Shown in pieces: positions 28,010 to 37,084 of a stretch of DNA of 64,000 nt. The notes beneath the pieces were generated by a model that had not been told where the DNA came from, searched no databases, and saw nothing but the letters and a program-made list of their open reading frames with translations. Every line of letters begins with the position of its first letter. Positions within the stretch are counted from its first letter, which is position 1. The position numbers and the translations under genes were made by a program. The DNA is from Jiangella aurantiaca (GTDB taxonomy: Bacteria; Actinomycetota; Actinomycetes; Jiangellales; Jiangellaceae): positions 1 to 64,000 of the forward strand of contig NZ_SMLB01000024.1 of NCBI RefSeq assembly GCF_004349105.1. The letters run 5' to 3'.

Positions 28010-28948
28010 TCAGACGAGTGCGTCCACGTCGAGGGTCAGGGTGCCGGCGTCGGCGTCCAACGTCGCAGGGACGCCCAGCGGGACGGTGATGGTCGACGGG
28101 CCGTGGCCGAAGCCGAGCTCCGTCATGATCGGCACGCCCAGCGGACCCAGCCGGTCCAGCATCAGTTCCTCCACCGGCTCGCAGTCGTGCCACGAGCCCA
28201 GGGCGATGCCGGCGACGCCGTCCAGCCAGCCGGACCGCAGCAGATGGGTGAGGAACCCGTCCAGCCGGTACGCCTTCTCCCCCACGTCCTCCAGCAGCAC
28301 GATGCCGCCCGCGGCCGAGGGCAGCCCGGTCGGGGTGCCGATCTCGGCGGCCAGCAGCGCCAGGCAGCCGCCCACCGTCACGCCGGACGCCACCCCCGGC
28401 ACCAGCGTCCGTGCCGACGGCGCCCCCAGCACCCGCGCCTCCAAAGACGACGGAGAGAACAGCATCGACCGCAACCCGGACGCCGTCGACGCCGACGTGA
28501 CGAACGCCTCCGTCCCGACCATCGGGCCGTGCACGGTCGCCACCCCCAGCAACCTGGCGAACGCCGAGTGCAGCGCGGTGATGTCGCTGTACCCGACCAA
28601 CACCTTGGGCTCGGCATGGACCATCGCCGCCCAGTCCATCAGCGACACCACCCGCTGCACGCCGTACCCGCCGCGCGCACACAGCACCGCCGCCACGGAC
28701 GGGTCGCACCACGCCTCCTGCAGGTCCGCCGCCCGGTCAGCATCCGCACCGGCGAGGTACTCGAACGACGGGTGCGTCGACAGCACGTGCGGCATGACCA
28801 CGACGTCGAGCCCCCAGGACCGCAGGATCGCGCACCCGGCGTCCAGGCGGTCCTTCGGCACCGGACCGGCCGGCGAGACGACGGCGACGCGGTCGCCCGG
28901 GACGAGGCGGCGCGCGCGGACCAGCGGCCGCAACGGCACGCCCGTCAC
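28010..28948 (-). CDS. LD-carboxypeptidase, peptidase family S66
   Basis: Serine peptidase of 312 residues in the family that cuts the L-D bond of cell-wall tetrapeptides (and microcin relatives). The nucleophile Ser121 is in LVGYSDITALHSA; the Glu of the triad is in LLEDVGEKAYRLD and the His in GFGHGP. The start is a GTG overlapping the S9 peptidase stop (GTGA), so it is the last gene of a four-peptidase operon. It suggests recycling of wall peptides or detoxification of a peptide. Confidence 0.9.
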   Translation of the reverse strand: MTGVPLRPLVRARRLVPGDRVAVVSPAGPVPKDRLDAGCAILRSWGLDVVVMPHVLSTHPSFEYLAGADADRAADLQEAWCDPSVAAVLCARGGYGVQRVVSLMDWAAMVHAEPKVLVGYSDITALHSAFARLLGVATVHGPMVGTEAFVTSASTASGLRSMLFSPSSLEARVLGAPSARTLVPGVASGVTVGGCLALLAAEIGTPTGLPSAAGGIVLLEDVGEKAYRLDGFLTHLLRSGWLDGVAGIALGSWHDCEPVEELMLDRLGPLGVPIMTELGFGHGPSTITVPLGVPATLDADAGTLTLDVDALV

Positions 28949-30906
28949 GACGGCGTGAACCCGAAGACCTTCGCGTACAGCGCCAGCTCCTTCTCCAGCG
29001 CCGTCACGATGGTCTCCTTGCGACGGAAGCCGTGCTGCTCCCCCTCGAAGGTGACGTACTCGTGCTCCACCCCGAACTCGGCCACCCGCTCGGCGAACCG
29101 CGCCGTCGGGCCGGGCGGGCAGACCTCGTCCTCCAGCCCCTGGAGCAGCAGGAACGGGACGGTGAACTTCTCCGGCACGTTGATCGGCGACCGCTCGCGG
29201 TACCGCTCCTCGGCCTCCGGCCACGGCCCGACCAGGCCCTCGAGGTACTGCGACTCGAAGTCGTGCGTCTCGCCGGTCCGGAACGCCACCAGGTCCAGCA
29301 CGGGGTACATGATCGTCGCGCAGGCGAACACGTCCGTGAACGCCAACGCCGCCGCCGACGTCCAGCCGCCGGCAGAACCGCCGCGGATCGCCAGCCGCGA
29401 GCCGTCGGCCAGTCCCTCGTCGACCAGCTCCTTCGCCGCGGCGACGCAGTCCTCGACGTCGACGATGCCCCAGGTCTCGCGCAGCCGCTCGCGGTACTCG
29501 CGGCCGAACCCGGTGGAGCCGCCGTAGTTGACCTCGACGACGCCGAGGCCGCGGCTGGTGAAGTACGCGACCTCGAGGTCGTACACCATCGGCACCCGGC
29601 CGGTCGGCCCGCCGTGCGCGAACACGATGTACGGCGGCTTCTCCCCGCCGACGCCGCCGAAGCGCAGCCCCGACGGGGGGTACACGATCGCGTGGACGTC
29701 ACGTCCGCCCGGCCCGGAGAACGTGCGCACCTGTGGCAGCGGCAGCGACGTCACCGGCACGGACAGCACCGACGGCACCACCGCCGACACCGCGCCGACC
29801 GACGCCTCGACCACCTCGAACGGCGTGACCGGCGACGCGGCGACGCCGTACACCGTCCGTCCGGACACCGCCAGCGTCGGCGCCCACTCGGTGTGCTCGT
29901 CCTCGAGCAGGTCGTAGAGCAGTCCGGATTTCGTGTCCAGCAGGTTCAGCCGCGCCGACGCCCGGCCACGGATCACCGCGACCTCGTCCTCGCCGATCGG
30001 CACGAACCAGCGCAGCCCCAGCTGCCACAGCGGACCGGCGAACTCCTCGGCCCGCTCGCACAGCACCTCCGGCTCGGCGCCCCCGTCGTCGGACAGCCGC
30101 ACCCGGTGCAGGTTCCACCAGCCGGTCCGGTCGGTCGCGATCAGCAGCGCGTCCGACGTCTCCCACTCGGCCTGTGCGATCGACTCCGACGGCCCACCGG
30201 CGACGGTGACGGGCTCACCGACGTGAGCCGTCCCGCCGTCGGACGACACCGGCGCCACCCGCAGCAGCGTCCCGTCCCACGGCATGTTCGGGTGGTCCCA
30301 GCCGATCCACGCCAGCCGCTGACCGTCCGGCGACGGCCGCGGGCAGGCCAGGAAGTGGGTGTCCTCGACCAGCACCCGCATCTCGCCGGAGCCGTCCAGC
30401 GGCACCGCCACCAGCGCACGCCGCAGATCCGTCGGCGCCGGGCCGGTGTGCTCCTCGCGGATGCACCAGATCTCGGTTCCCGACGGCGCCAGCACCGGCT
30501 CGGCGTACCGCAGCCCCGATGGGATCGACGGCGACGGCGTCAGCGCCACCGGCTCCTCGCCGGAGCCCGGGACGAACCGGTACAGCCGCTGGTCGGAGTA
30601 CTCGGCGAACACGACGGCGGCGGCACCGGCTCCACCGGCCGCGCCCGGCACGACCACGTAGGCGAGCCCGCCGTACTCGTGCACCCGGCTGCGCACGTTC
30701 CACGGCGCCGGCAGCACGATCTCCGGCTCGTCGGCGCCGTCGGGCAGCCGCAGCAGCGCGACCCGGCCGCCCTCCGCCGGCTGCGGGTGCACCCACCACA
30801 GGGCGCCGCCGGCGTGGCTGATCCAGCCGGGACGGCCGTCGTTCTCGGCGACGATCTCGGCGGTCACCGGCGACGGCCAGCTGCCGTACGGTGCGGTCTC
30901 GGGCAC
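28945..30906 (-). CDS. S9 family peptidase (prolyl oligopeptidase/acylaminoacyl-peptidase type)
   Basis: Cytosolic 653-residue serine peptidase. An N-terminal beta-propeller (about 15-390) gates a C-terminal alpha/beta hydrolase domain (about 400-653). The triad is Ser511 (RGGSAGGWTS), Asp593 (LEDEVCPP) and His625 (GEQHGF). It would trim short peptides after transport or after the M55/M20 steps. It follows the M20 gene by 25 bases and overlaps the S66 gene. Confidence 0.93.
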   Translation of the reverse strand: MPETAPYGSWPSPVTAEIVAENDGRPGWISHAGGALWWVHPQPAEGGRVALLRLPDGADEPEIVLPAPWNVRSRVHEYGGLAYVVVPGAAGGAGAAAVVFAEYSDQRLYRFVPGSGEEPVALTPSPSIPSGLRYAEPVLAPSGTEIWCIREEHTGPAPTDLRRALVAVPLDGSGEMRVLVEDTHFLACPRPSPDGQRLAWIGWDHPNMPWDGTLLRVAPVSSDGGTAHVGEPVTVAGGPSESIAQAEWETSDALLIATDRTGWWNLHRVRLSDDGGAEPEVLCERAEEFAGPLWQLGLRWFVPIGEDEVAVIRGRASARLNLLDTKSGLLYDLLEDEHTEWAPTLAVSGRTVYGVAASPVTPFEVVEASVGAVSAVVPSVLSVPVTSLPLPQVRTFSGPGGRDVHAIVYPPSGLRFGGVGGEKPPYIVFAHGGPTGRVPMVYDLEVAYFTSRGLGVVEVNYGGSTGFGREYRERLRETWGIVDVEDCVAAAKELVDEGLADGSRLAIRGGSAGGWTSAAALAFTDVFACATIMYPVLDLVAFRTGETHDFESQYLEGLVGPWPEAEERYRERSPINVPEKFTVPFLLLQGLEDEVCPPGPTARFAERVAEFGVEHEYVTFEGEQHGFRRKETIVTALEKELALYAKVFGFTPS

Positions 30907-30931
30907 AGGGCTCTCCCAGCAGAAAACGAGG

Positions 30932-32227
30932 TCAGGTGGTCAGGAAGCGGTCCAGTACCCGGACGCCGAACTCCAACGCGTCGACGGGCACCCGCTCGTC
31001 GACGCCGTGGAACAGGGCCGAGTAGTTCAGGTCCGGCGGCAGCCGCAGCGGCGAGAAGCCGTACCCGGTGATGCCGAGCCGGGAGAACTGCTTGGCGTCG
31101 GTGCCGCCGGCCATGCAGACGGGGACGACATGGGCGTCCGGGTCCTCGGCCCGCAGCGCGTCGGCCATCGCGGCGAACGTGGGAGACGTCGGGTCGGCGG
31201 ACAGCGCGACCTCGGCGTGCTCGTACTCCCACGTCACCGCCGGCCCGATCAACGACGTGACAGTCGCCTCGAACTCCTCGCGGGCGCCGGGCACCACGCG
31301 GCCGTCGACGAACGCCGTCGCGGTCTCCGGGATGACGTTCACCTTGTAGCCGGCGCTCAGCATCGTCGGGTTCGTGCTGTTGCGCAGGACGGCCTCGACC
31401 AGCTCCCGCGCCGCCCCGAACCGCTGCATCAATCGGCCGACGTCGACATCTCCCGTCAAGTCGACGGGCACGCCGAGCGCCGCGCCGATCCCCTCGAGCG
31501 ACGCGCGCACCGTCGGTGTCAGGCGCACCGGCCACTCGTACTCGGCCAGCCGGCGTACCGCACCGGCCAGCGCCGCCACCGCGTTGTCGCCGTTGATGCG
31601 CGACCCGTGCCCGGCGCGGCCCTTCGCGGTCAGCTTCAGCCAGGCGGTCCCCCGCTCGCCCGCGGCGACCGGGTACAGGCGCGCCCCGCCCGCGTGGAAG
31701 GTGTAGCCGCCGGACTCGCTGATCCCTTCGGTGACGCCCTCGAACAGGTCGGCGTGGTGGGTGACCAGCCAGGTGGAGCCGTGCGCGGCGCTGGCCTCCT
31801 CGTCGGCGGTGAAGGCGAGGACGACGTCGCGAGCGGGCCGGCGGCCCTCCTGCGCCCAGGCCCGCACGACGGCGAGCATCATCGCGTCCATGCCCTTCAT
31901 GTCGATGGCGCCGCGGCCCCACAGCATGCCGTCGCGGACCTCGCCGGAGAACGGGTGCACCGACCAGTCGGCGGCCTCGGCCGGCACGACGTCGAGGTGA
32001 CCATGGACGAGGATCGGGTCGCGGCCGGGGTCGGTGCCCTCGATGCGGGCGACGACGTTCGCGCGGTTCGGCGCCGACTCGATCAGCGTGGCGTCGATGC
32101 CCGCCTCGGCCAGCTTCTCGGCCACGTACTCGGCGGCCGGCCGCTCCCGCCCGGTGCCGTCGCCGGGGTTCGTGGTGTCGATGCGGATGAGGTCGGCGGC
32201 GAGGGTCAGGACATCGGGCTCAGCCAT
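30932..32227 (-). CDS. M20 family metallopeptidase
   Basis: Zinc peptidase of 431 residues, dipeptidase/deacylase class. Metal-site motifs are in order: HGHLDVVP, GRGAIDMKG, FTADEEAS and the C-terminal FHGVDERVP. A dimerisation insert spans about 190-310. It acts in the cytosol on dipeptides or N-acyl amino acids; the exact substrate cannot be read. Its ATG overlaps the end of the M55 gene by 8 bases. Confidence 0.92.
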   Translation of the reverse strand: MAEPDVLTLAADLIRIDTTNPGDGTGRERPAAEYVAEKLAEAGIDATLIESAPNRANVVARIEGTDPGRDPILVHGHLDVVPAEAADWSVHPFSGEVRDGMLWGRGAIDMKGMDAMMLAVVRAWAQEGRRPARDVVLAFTADEEASAAHGSTWLVTHHADLFEGVTEGISESGGYTFHAGGARLYPVAAGERGTAWLKLTAKGRAGHGSRINGDNAVAALAGAVRRLAEYEWPVRLTPTVRASLEGIGAALGVPVDLTGDVDVGRLMQRFGAARELVEAVLRNSTNPTMLSAGYKVNVIPETATAFVDGRVVPGAREEFEATVTSLIGPAVTWEYEHAEVALSADPTSPTFAAMADALRAEDPDAHVVPVCMAGGTDAKQFSRLGITGYGFSPLRLPPDLNYSALFHGVDERVPVDALEFGVRVLDRFLTT

Positions 32228-33056
32228 AGTGGTTCTCGATACCGTTCGAGATCAGGGTCGTGACCGCCTTGAAGCAGCGGATCAGGTCGTGGGCGGTCGC
32301 GGCGGTGTAGCGCACCCGGCGCTCGGCGACACGCTCCACCGTCGGGACCATACCGGCGAAGTCGGCCAGCTGGGTGGCGTCGACCTCGATCTCGACGGTG
32401 AACGGCCCGCGGCCCGTGGCCGGCTCGTGCCGGACGGCGAGCGCGGCGGCCGCCTTCGCCTCGGCGCGGATGTCCTCGAACGTCCGCGCGGGCGGGCGGC
32501 AGCGGGCCGCGTAGCGCGACACGTAGTCCTTGACGGCGGCCGTGCGGGCCATCGGCGCGTACGTGGCGGCGTCGGCGCAGGCGCGGTCGTCGCCGGTGAC
32601 CAGTACCACCGGCGTGCCGTATTCGGCGGCGACCAGCGCGTTCAGCCGGCCCTCGCTGGCGGGGTCGCCGTCGACCCAGACCCCGGTGATGGAGTTGGGG
32701 AGGTACGTGTGCGCCAGGACGCCCTCAGCGCCGGCGCCCGCGTGGTAGCCGAGGAACACGACGCCGTCGACGTCGCCGGTCTGGATGCCCTCGACCATGG
32801 TCAGCGCCTTGTGTCGGCCGGTGATCATGGTCGCGCGCTCGTCCAGCTGCTCCAGCAGCAGGTTGCGCATGGTCGCGTGCGCCTCGTTGACCAGCACCTC
32901 GTCGGCGCCGCCGTCGAAGAGCCCGGCGATCGCACCATTGACGTCGGAGGTGAACATCGCCCGGCAGCGCTGCCACTGCTCCGTCCCCGGCTCGACGTCC
33001 GCGGGCCAGGTGACACCGGTCGCCCCCTCCATATCGGCCGAGATCAGCACCTTCAT
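32220..33056 (-). CDS. D-aminopeptidase DppA-like (peptidase family M55)
   Basis: Zinc D-aminopeptidase of 278 residues. The known DppA ligands match: Asp8 and Glu10 (SADMEG), His60 (NEAHATMRN), His105 (GYHAGAG) and Glu135. Such enzymes cut D-Ala-D-Ala and D-amino-acid peptides and form a decameric ring. It is first in an operon with M20, S9 and S66 peptidases, which points to use of D-amino-acid peptides from cell walls. Confidence 0.93.
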   Translation of the reverse strand: MKVLISADMEGATGVTWPADVEPGTEQWQRCRAMFTSDVNGAIAGLFDGGADEVLVNEAHATMRNLLLEQLDERATMITGRHKALTMVEGIQTGDVDGVVFLGYHAGAGAEGVLAHTYLPNSITGVWVDGDPASEGRLNALVAAEYGTPVVLVTGDDRACADAATYAPMARTAAVKDYVSRYAARCRPPARTFEDIRAEAKAAAALAVRHEPATGRGPFTVEIEVDATQLADFAGMVPTVERVAERRVRYTAATAHDLIRCFKAVTTLISNGIENHYG

Positions 33057-33062
33057 AGGGGG

Positions 33063-33623
33063 TTACGGTAGCTGGTCGCCGTCACGCGCCGGCGGTCGGT
33101 CCTCCGCACCGAACCGCCGGGTCAGGTCGCCCAGCAGCGTCTTCAGCAGCTCCGCCAGTGCCGCGCGTTGCGCGTCGTCGAGGCCGTCGAGCAGCGTCTC
33201 CTCGTGCCGGAGCAGGTCGGCGACGACCCGCTCGTTCAGCGCCCGCCCCTCGTCGGTGAGCGCGACGACGGCCGAGCGCCCGTCGGCGGCGGACCGTTCG
33301 CGGCGCACCAGCCCGGCGGCCTCGGCACGGGCGATCCGCTGCGAGATCGCGCCCGCCGTGACGAAGCTGCGCGCGGCGATCTGCCCCGGCGTCAGCCGGT
33401 ATGGCGGCCCGCTGCGGCGCAGCGTGCTGAGCAGGTCGAGCGTCGGGTTGTCGATGCCGAGCCGCTCGAGCGTACGGCGGCGGTCGTCGGCGAGCAGCTG
33501 CCCGAGCCGCCAGATGCGGGTGATGACGCCGATCGAGCCGACCGGGACGCCGGGCAGCTCGCGCCGCCAGGCCACCTGAATGCGGTCCGGCCCGTCCTCG
33601 GCGCGCTCGGGGTAATCTGTCAT
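33063..33623 (-). CDS. MarR family transcriptional regulator
   Basis: A 186-residue winged-helix regulator. The recognition region reads LTPGQIAARSFVTAGAISQRI (about 91-111), followed by the wing (RRERSAADGRSAVVALT). The ATG at 33623 gives MTDYPERAE. It is divergent from the SDR gene 33 bases away, and the space between them holds a perfect palindrome, so it probably represses itself and the SDR. It is co-directional with the M55 gene 6 bases downstream, so the peptidase operon may also respond. Confidence 0.9.
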   Translation of the reverse strand: MTDYPERAEDGPDRIQVAWRRELPGVPVGSIGVITRIWRLGQLLADDRRRTLERLGIDNPTLDLLSTLRRSGPPYRLTPGQIAARSFVTAGAISQRIARAEAAGLVRRERSAADGRSAVVALTDEGRALNERVVADLLRHEETLLDGLDDAQRAALAELLKTLLGDLTRRFGAEDRPPARDGDQLP

Positions 33624-33632
33624 CGGCAGATA

Positions 33633-33646
33633 CTTTAGCACTAAAG
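33633..33646. promoter_or_regulatory. MarR operator candidate (CTTTAG-CA-CTAAAG)
   Basis: Perfect 6-bp inverted repeat with a 2-base centre in the 32-base space between the divergent MarR and SDR start codons. It overlaps the AAAGGAG ribosome site of the SDR gene. Palindromes of this size and place are typical of MarR autoregulation. Confidence 0.6.
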
Positions 33647-33655
33647 GAGTCTTCG

Positions 33656-34390
33656 ATGAGTGCACGCACGATCGTCGTCACCGGCGGCGGGACCGGCATC
33701 GGGCGGGCGGTGGCCGCGGGCTTCGCGGCCACCGGCGACACCGTGGTGGTGACCGGACGGCGGCGCGAGCGGCTGGACGAGGCGGTCGCCGAGCTGGGTC
33801 CGACGGCGAGCGCGGTGGACTTCGACGCGGCCGACCCCGCCGCCGTCACCGCGGCGCTGGACCGGCTGCCGGCGACAGTGGACGTTCTCGTCAACGCGGC
33901 CGGCGGCAACACCGGCCTGGACCACCCGGCGCCGGAGCCCGGCGACCTGGCCGCCGAGGCGGCCGCCTGGCGGGCGAACTTCGACGCCAACGTGCTGACC
34001 GCCGTGCTCGTGACGACCGCGCTGCTGCCGCGGATGCCGTCGGGCGGGCGGATCGTCACGATCGGCTCGATCGCCGCCCGGCGCGGCGGCGGCGACTACG
34101 GCGGGGCGAAGGCGGCCATCGAGGCGTGGACGGCGTCACTGGCGGCCAAGATCGGGCCGCGCGGCCTCACCGCCAACGTCGTCGCCCCCGGCCTCACCAC
34201 CGGCACCGAGTTCTTTCGCGGCCGGCTCACCGACGCGCGGCGCGACCGCCTGGTGAACGAGACCATGACCAAGCGCGAGGGCACGACCGAGGACGTCGCG
34301 GCCGCCGTGCACTACCTGGCCGCGCCCGGCGCCAGGCACGTGACGGGCCAGGTCCTGCACGTCAATGGCGGCGCTTACCTCGGTCGGTGA
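33656..34390 (+). CDS. Short-chain dehydrogenase/reductase
   Basis: NAD(P)-dependent oxidoreductase of 244 residues: TGGGTGIG cofactor loop (about 9-16), NAAG (about 79-82), catalytic Ser in IGSIAA, and the YxxxK pair in DYGGAKAAIE. The C-terminal GQVLHVNGGAYLGR is typical. Substrate unknown. AGGAG lies 6 bases before the ATG at 33656. Its promoter region contains the MarR palindrome, so it is probably induced by the MarR ligand. Confidence 0.92.
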   Translation: MSARTIVVTGGGTGIGRAVAAGFAATGDTVVVTGRRRERLDEAVAELGPTASAVDFDAADPAAVTAALDRLPATVDVLVNAAGGNTGLDHPAPEPGDLAAEAAAWRANFDANVLTAVLVTTALLPRMPSGGRIVTIGSIAARRGGGDYGGAKAAIEAWTASLAAKIGPRGLTANVVAPGLTTGTEFFRGRLTDARRDRLVNETMTKREGTTEDVAAAVHYLAAPGARHVTGQVLHVNGGAYLGR

Positions 34391-34456
34391 GTCCGCGGCG
34401 CCCTGGGGATGCCGCCCCCGCCCGCCTCGGCACCGCCGGCGACGTCAGGTACCGCT

Positions 34457-35587
34457 TCAGGGGGCGACGACCTCGACCTCGTAGCCGTCGTCGTTCTCCA
34501 TGTAGGCCGCGTAGTGGTGCGGGCCGCCGGCGTGCGGGTGGCGGTCGGCGAACATGAGGTGCCAGCCGTACGCCGGCGCCTCGGACACGATGCGGTCGAC
34601 CATCCACTGCTCCGGCACCGCCAGCGCCAGGTGGTTGAGGCCGGGGGCCTTGCGGTCGTAGGCGACCCAGCTGAGGTCGGGCGAGCATTCGATGACGACG
34701 TACGGGCCGCCGCCGGGTGCCTGCCAGGACCGGCCGTTCTCCCAGGCCTGGAAGAGCGTCCAGCCCAGCCGCTCGAACAGCCAGCCGAACGAGCGGGTGG
34801 CGGCGTCGAGGTCGCGGACCCAGATCTCGATGTGGTGCAGGCCGGTGGACGGCGTGCTCGACGGCGCCAGCGAGGAGTCCTCGACGGCCGGCTCCGGCGC
34901 CCGCTGGTACTGCTCCTGCTGCTGCGGGGCGGCGGCCGGCGCGGGCGACTGGCCGAAGGACGGGTCGAGCGCGCGCAGCACGGGGTCGAGCTCGTTCACC
35001 GCGGAGTCCGTGAGCGGGTCGTACGCCTGGGTGTCGTACTGGCTGGTGCCGTGCGACGTCGCGTGCGATGTGTCGTAGTAGGCCGCCGGGTACGACGGGT
35101 TCGACGGCGGGCCGGCCGGGCTGGGCGGCGGGCCGTAGCCACCGCCGGCGGGCGGCGGCATGACCGGCGGCGCCGTTGGCGGCGGCGCCGTTGGCGGCTG
35201 CGCCACCGGCGGCGCGACCGGGCCGCCCATGGCCGGCGCTCCGCCGGGGAGGCCGGGGCTGCCAGGCGGCAGCCCGGGGCCTTGCGCGTAGGCGTTCGCC
35301 GGCACCTGCTGGTGCTGCTGCGACTGCTGCGCAGCGGCCTTGCGGCGAGTCCGCAGCTCCGACGCGGCGGCGTCGAGCCAGTCGTCGACGTCGTCCATGA
35401 CGTAGCCCTCACGCATACGGACGACCTTGAACTCCTCGGCCTCGATCTGCTCCGGGGTGACGGCACGCCCCGAGGGCCGCCCCTCCAGGGCGTCGATCAC
35501 CAGGTCGACGAAGTCGTCGACGGCGTCCAGGTCATAGCCCTCACGCATACGAGTAGTGCGGAACTCAGGCTCACGACTGACGGCCAC
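34457..35587 (-). CDS. DivIVA-like domain protein fused to a glyoxalase/VOC domain
   Basis: A 376-residue protein of three parts. Residues 7-34 and 51-76 are two DivIVA-like segments (FRTTRMREGYDLDAVDDFVD and VVRMREGYVMDDVDDWLD). Residues 95-245 are a Pro/Gly/Gln-rich disordered linker. Residues 248-376 form a VOC (glyoxalase/bleomycin resistance) domain with candidate metal ligands His251/252, Glu300, His319 and Glu370. The DivIVA-like segments may target the protein to the pole or to curved membrane. The enzymatic substrate is unknown. Confidence 0.85.
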   Translation of the reverse strand: MAVSREPEFRTTRMREGYDLDAVDDFVDLVIDALEGRPSGRAVTPEQIEAEEFKVVRMREGYVMDDVDDWLDAAASELRTRRKAAAQQSQQHQQVPANAYAQGPGLPPGSPGLPGGAPAMGGPVAPPVAQPPTAPPPTAPPVMPPPAGGGYGPPPSPAGPPSNPSYPAAYYDTSHATSHGTSQYDTQAYDPLTDSAVNELDPVLRALDPSFGQSPAPAAAPQQQEQYQRAPEPAVEDSSLAPSSTPSTGLHHIEIWVRDLDAATRSFGWLFERLGWTLFQAWENGRSWQAPGGGPYVVIECSPDLSWVAYDRKAPGLNHLALAVPEQWMVDRIVSEAPAYGWHLMFADRHPHAGGPHHYAAYMENDDGYEVEVVAP

Positions 35588-35715
35588 CAGGTGTCACTCT
35601 CCTCCCGAACACAGATCGGCCGGTTCCGGGCGATTTCCCGACCAGCGAGCCCAGCCAGCTCACCGCCCGGGAAGCCGATATCCCCCGAGACCGGCCGAGC
35701 AAAGCGCAATGCATA

Positions 35716-36849
35716 CTAATCACCAACGGTAGCCAACTGGCCACACGCCCCGTCGATGTCGCTCCCCCGGGTGTCCCTGATGGTGACCGGAACACCCCGT
35801 TCTTCCAGCGCGGCGACGAACGCCGCCTCGTCCTCCGGCCGCGACGCGGTCCACTTCGAACCCGGCGTCGGGTTCAGCGGGATCGGGTTGACGTGGACCC
35901 AGCCCCGGCCGCGCTCGTTGAGCAGCTTGCCGAGCAGATCACCGCGCCACGCGTGGTCGTTGATCTCGCGGATCAGCGCGTACTCGATGGACACCCGGCG
36001 GCCGGTCTTCTCGAAGTAGGCCCGCGCGGCGTCGAGCGCCTCGCCGACCTTCCAGCGGGTGTTCACCGGCACCAGCTCGTCGCGCAGCTCGTCGTCGGGC
36101 GCGTGCAGCGACAGCGCCAGACGGACGCCCAGATGCGCGGCGGCCAGCTTGTCGATGGCCGGCACCAGCCCGACGGTCGACACCGTCACGCCGCGCCGGC
36201 CGATGCCCAGGCCCGACGGCGCGGGGTCGGTCATGCGGCGCACGGCGGTGACGACGGCCTTGTAGTTGGCCAGCGGCTCGCCCATGCCCATGAAGACGAC
36301 GTTGGTGACCCGTCCGGTTCCCCCGGCGATCTCGCCGGCCGCCAGCATGCGCTCGGCCGCCACGACCTGCTCGACGATCTCGGCCGCCGACATGTTGCGG
36401 GTCAGGCCCTGCTGACCGGTGGCGCAGAACGGGCAGTTCATGCCGCAGCCGGCCTGGCTGGACACGCACAGTGTGACCCGCGGCCGGTCGCCGGTGTAGC
36501 GCATGAGCACGCTCTCGACCAGTGCGCCGTCGAACAGCCGCCACAGCGTCTTGCGGGTGGTGCCGCCGTCGGTCTCGAGGTGCCGGACCGCGGTGGTGAG
36601 GGTCGGCAACATGGTCGCCGCCAGCGTGTCGCGCACGGCCGCCGGCACGTCCGTCATCTGCGCGGGATCGTTGACGTGGCGGGCGAAGTAGTGCCGGGAG
36701 AGCTGGTCGGCCCGGAAGGGCTGCTCACCGAGCTCGGCCACCGCCTGGCGGCGAGCGTCGACGTCGAGGTCGGCGAGATGGCGGGGCGGTTTGCCACGCC
36801 GGGCAGGGACGAGCGTGAGCTCACCGGGTCTGGGCATGATGGCGACCAT
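35716..36849 (-). CDS. rlmN: 23S rRNA (adenine2503-C2)-methyltransferase RlmN
   Basis: Radical SAM methyltransferase of 377 residues that modifies A2503 of 23S rRNA. The [4Fe-4S] motif is C135-GMN-C139-PF-C142; the C-terminal DGACGQLA holds the second catalytic Cys. The ATG at 36849 is preferred (GGGA 3-6 bases upstream); an ATG at 36837 and further upstream starts are possible. It is followed at 128 bases by the DivIVA-VOC gene. Confidence 0.95.
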   Translation of the reverse strand: MVAIMPRPGELTLVPARRGKPPRHLADLDVDARRQAVAELGEQPFRADQLSRHYFARHVNDPAQMTDVPAAVRDTLAATMLPTLTTAVRHLETDGGTTRKTLWRLFDGALVESVLMRYTGDRPRVTLCVSSQAGCGMNCPFCATGQQGLTRNMSAAEIVEQVVAAERMLAAGEIAGGTGRVTNVVFMGMGEPLANYKAVVTAVRRMTDPAPSGLGIGRRGVTVSTVGLVPAIDKLAAAHLGVRLALSLHAPDDELRDELVPVNTRWKVGEALDAARAYFEKTGRRVSIEYALIREINDHAWRGDLLGKLLNERGRGWVHVNPIPLNPTPGSKWTASRPEDEAAFVAALEERGVPVTIRDTRGSDIDGACGQLATVGD

Positions 36850-37084
36850 TGTCCCACGTTCGGTGCGCTGATGACGTATGTCGAGGTCGAGGGGGCCGAT
36901 CGGCCGGTGCGGCAGGGGCCTGATCGGACCGTTCGACAACGGCCGTCACCGGGCAGCGCCGCCGTCGCCGACTTCGAGAGCCATCTCACACCAGCATCGT
37001 CCGCGCGTCATCACGGTTCCGCGGATCGGTCGCAGCCGGGTCGTTCGCTGTCGGTCGGCGCAGACGGTCGCCCGCGGTGCGCCG

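Noticed and set aside
27971-31071. Very long plus-strand frames opposite the S66 and S9 peptidase genes
   Set aside because: Low-complexity Arg/His/Pro shadow translations; the minus strand has complete peptidases with catalytic residues.
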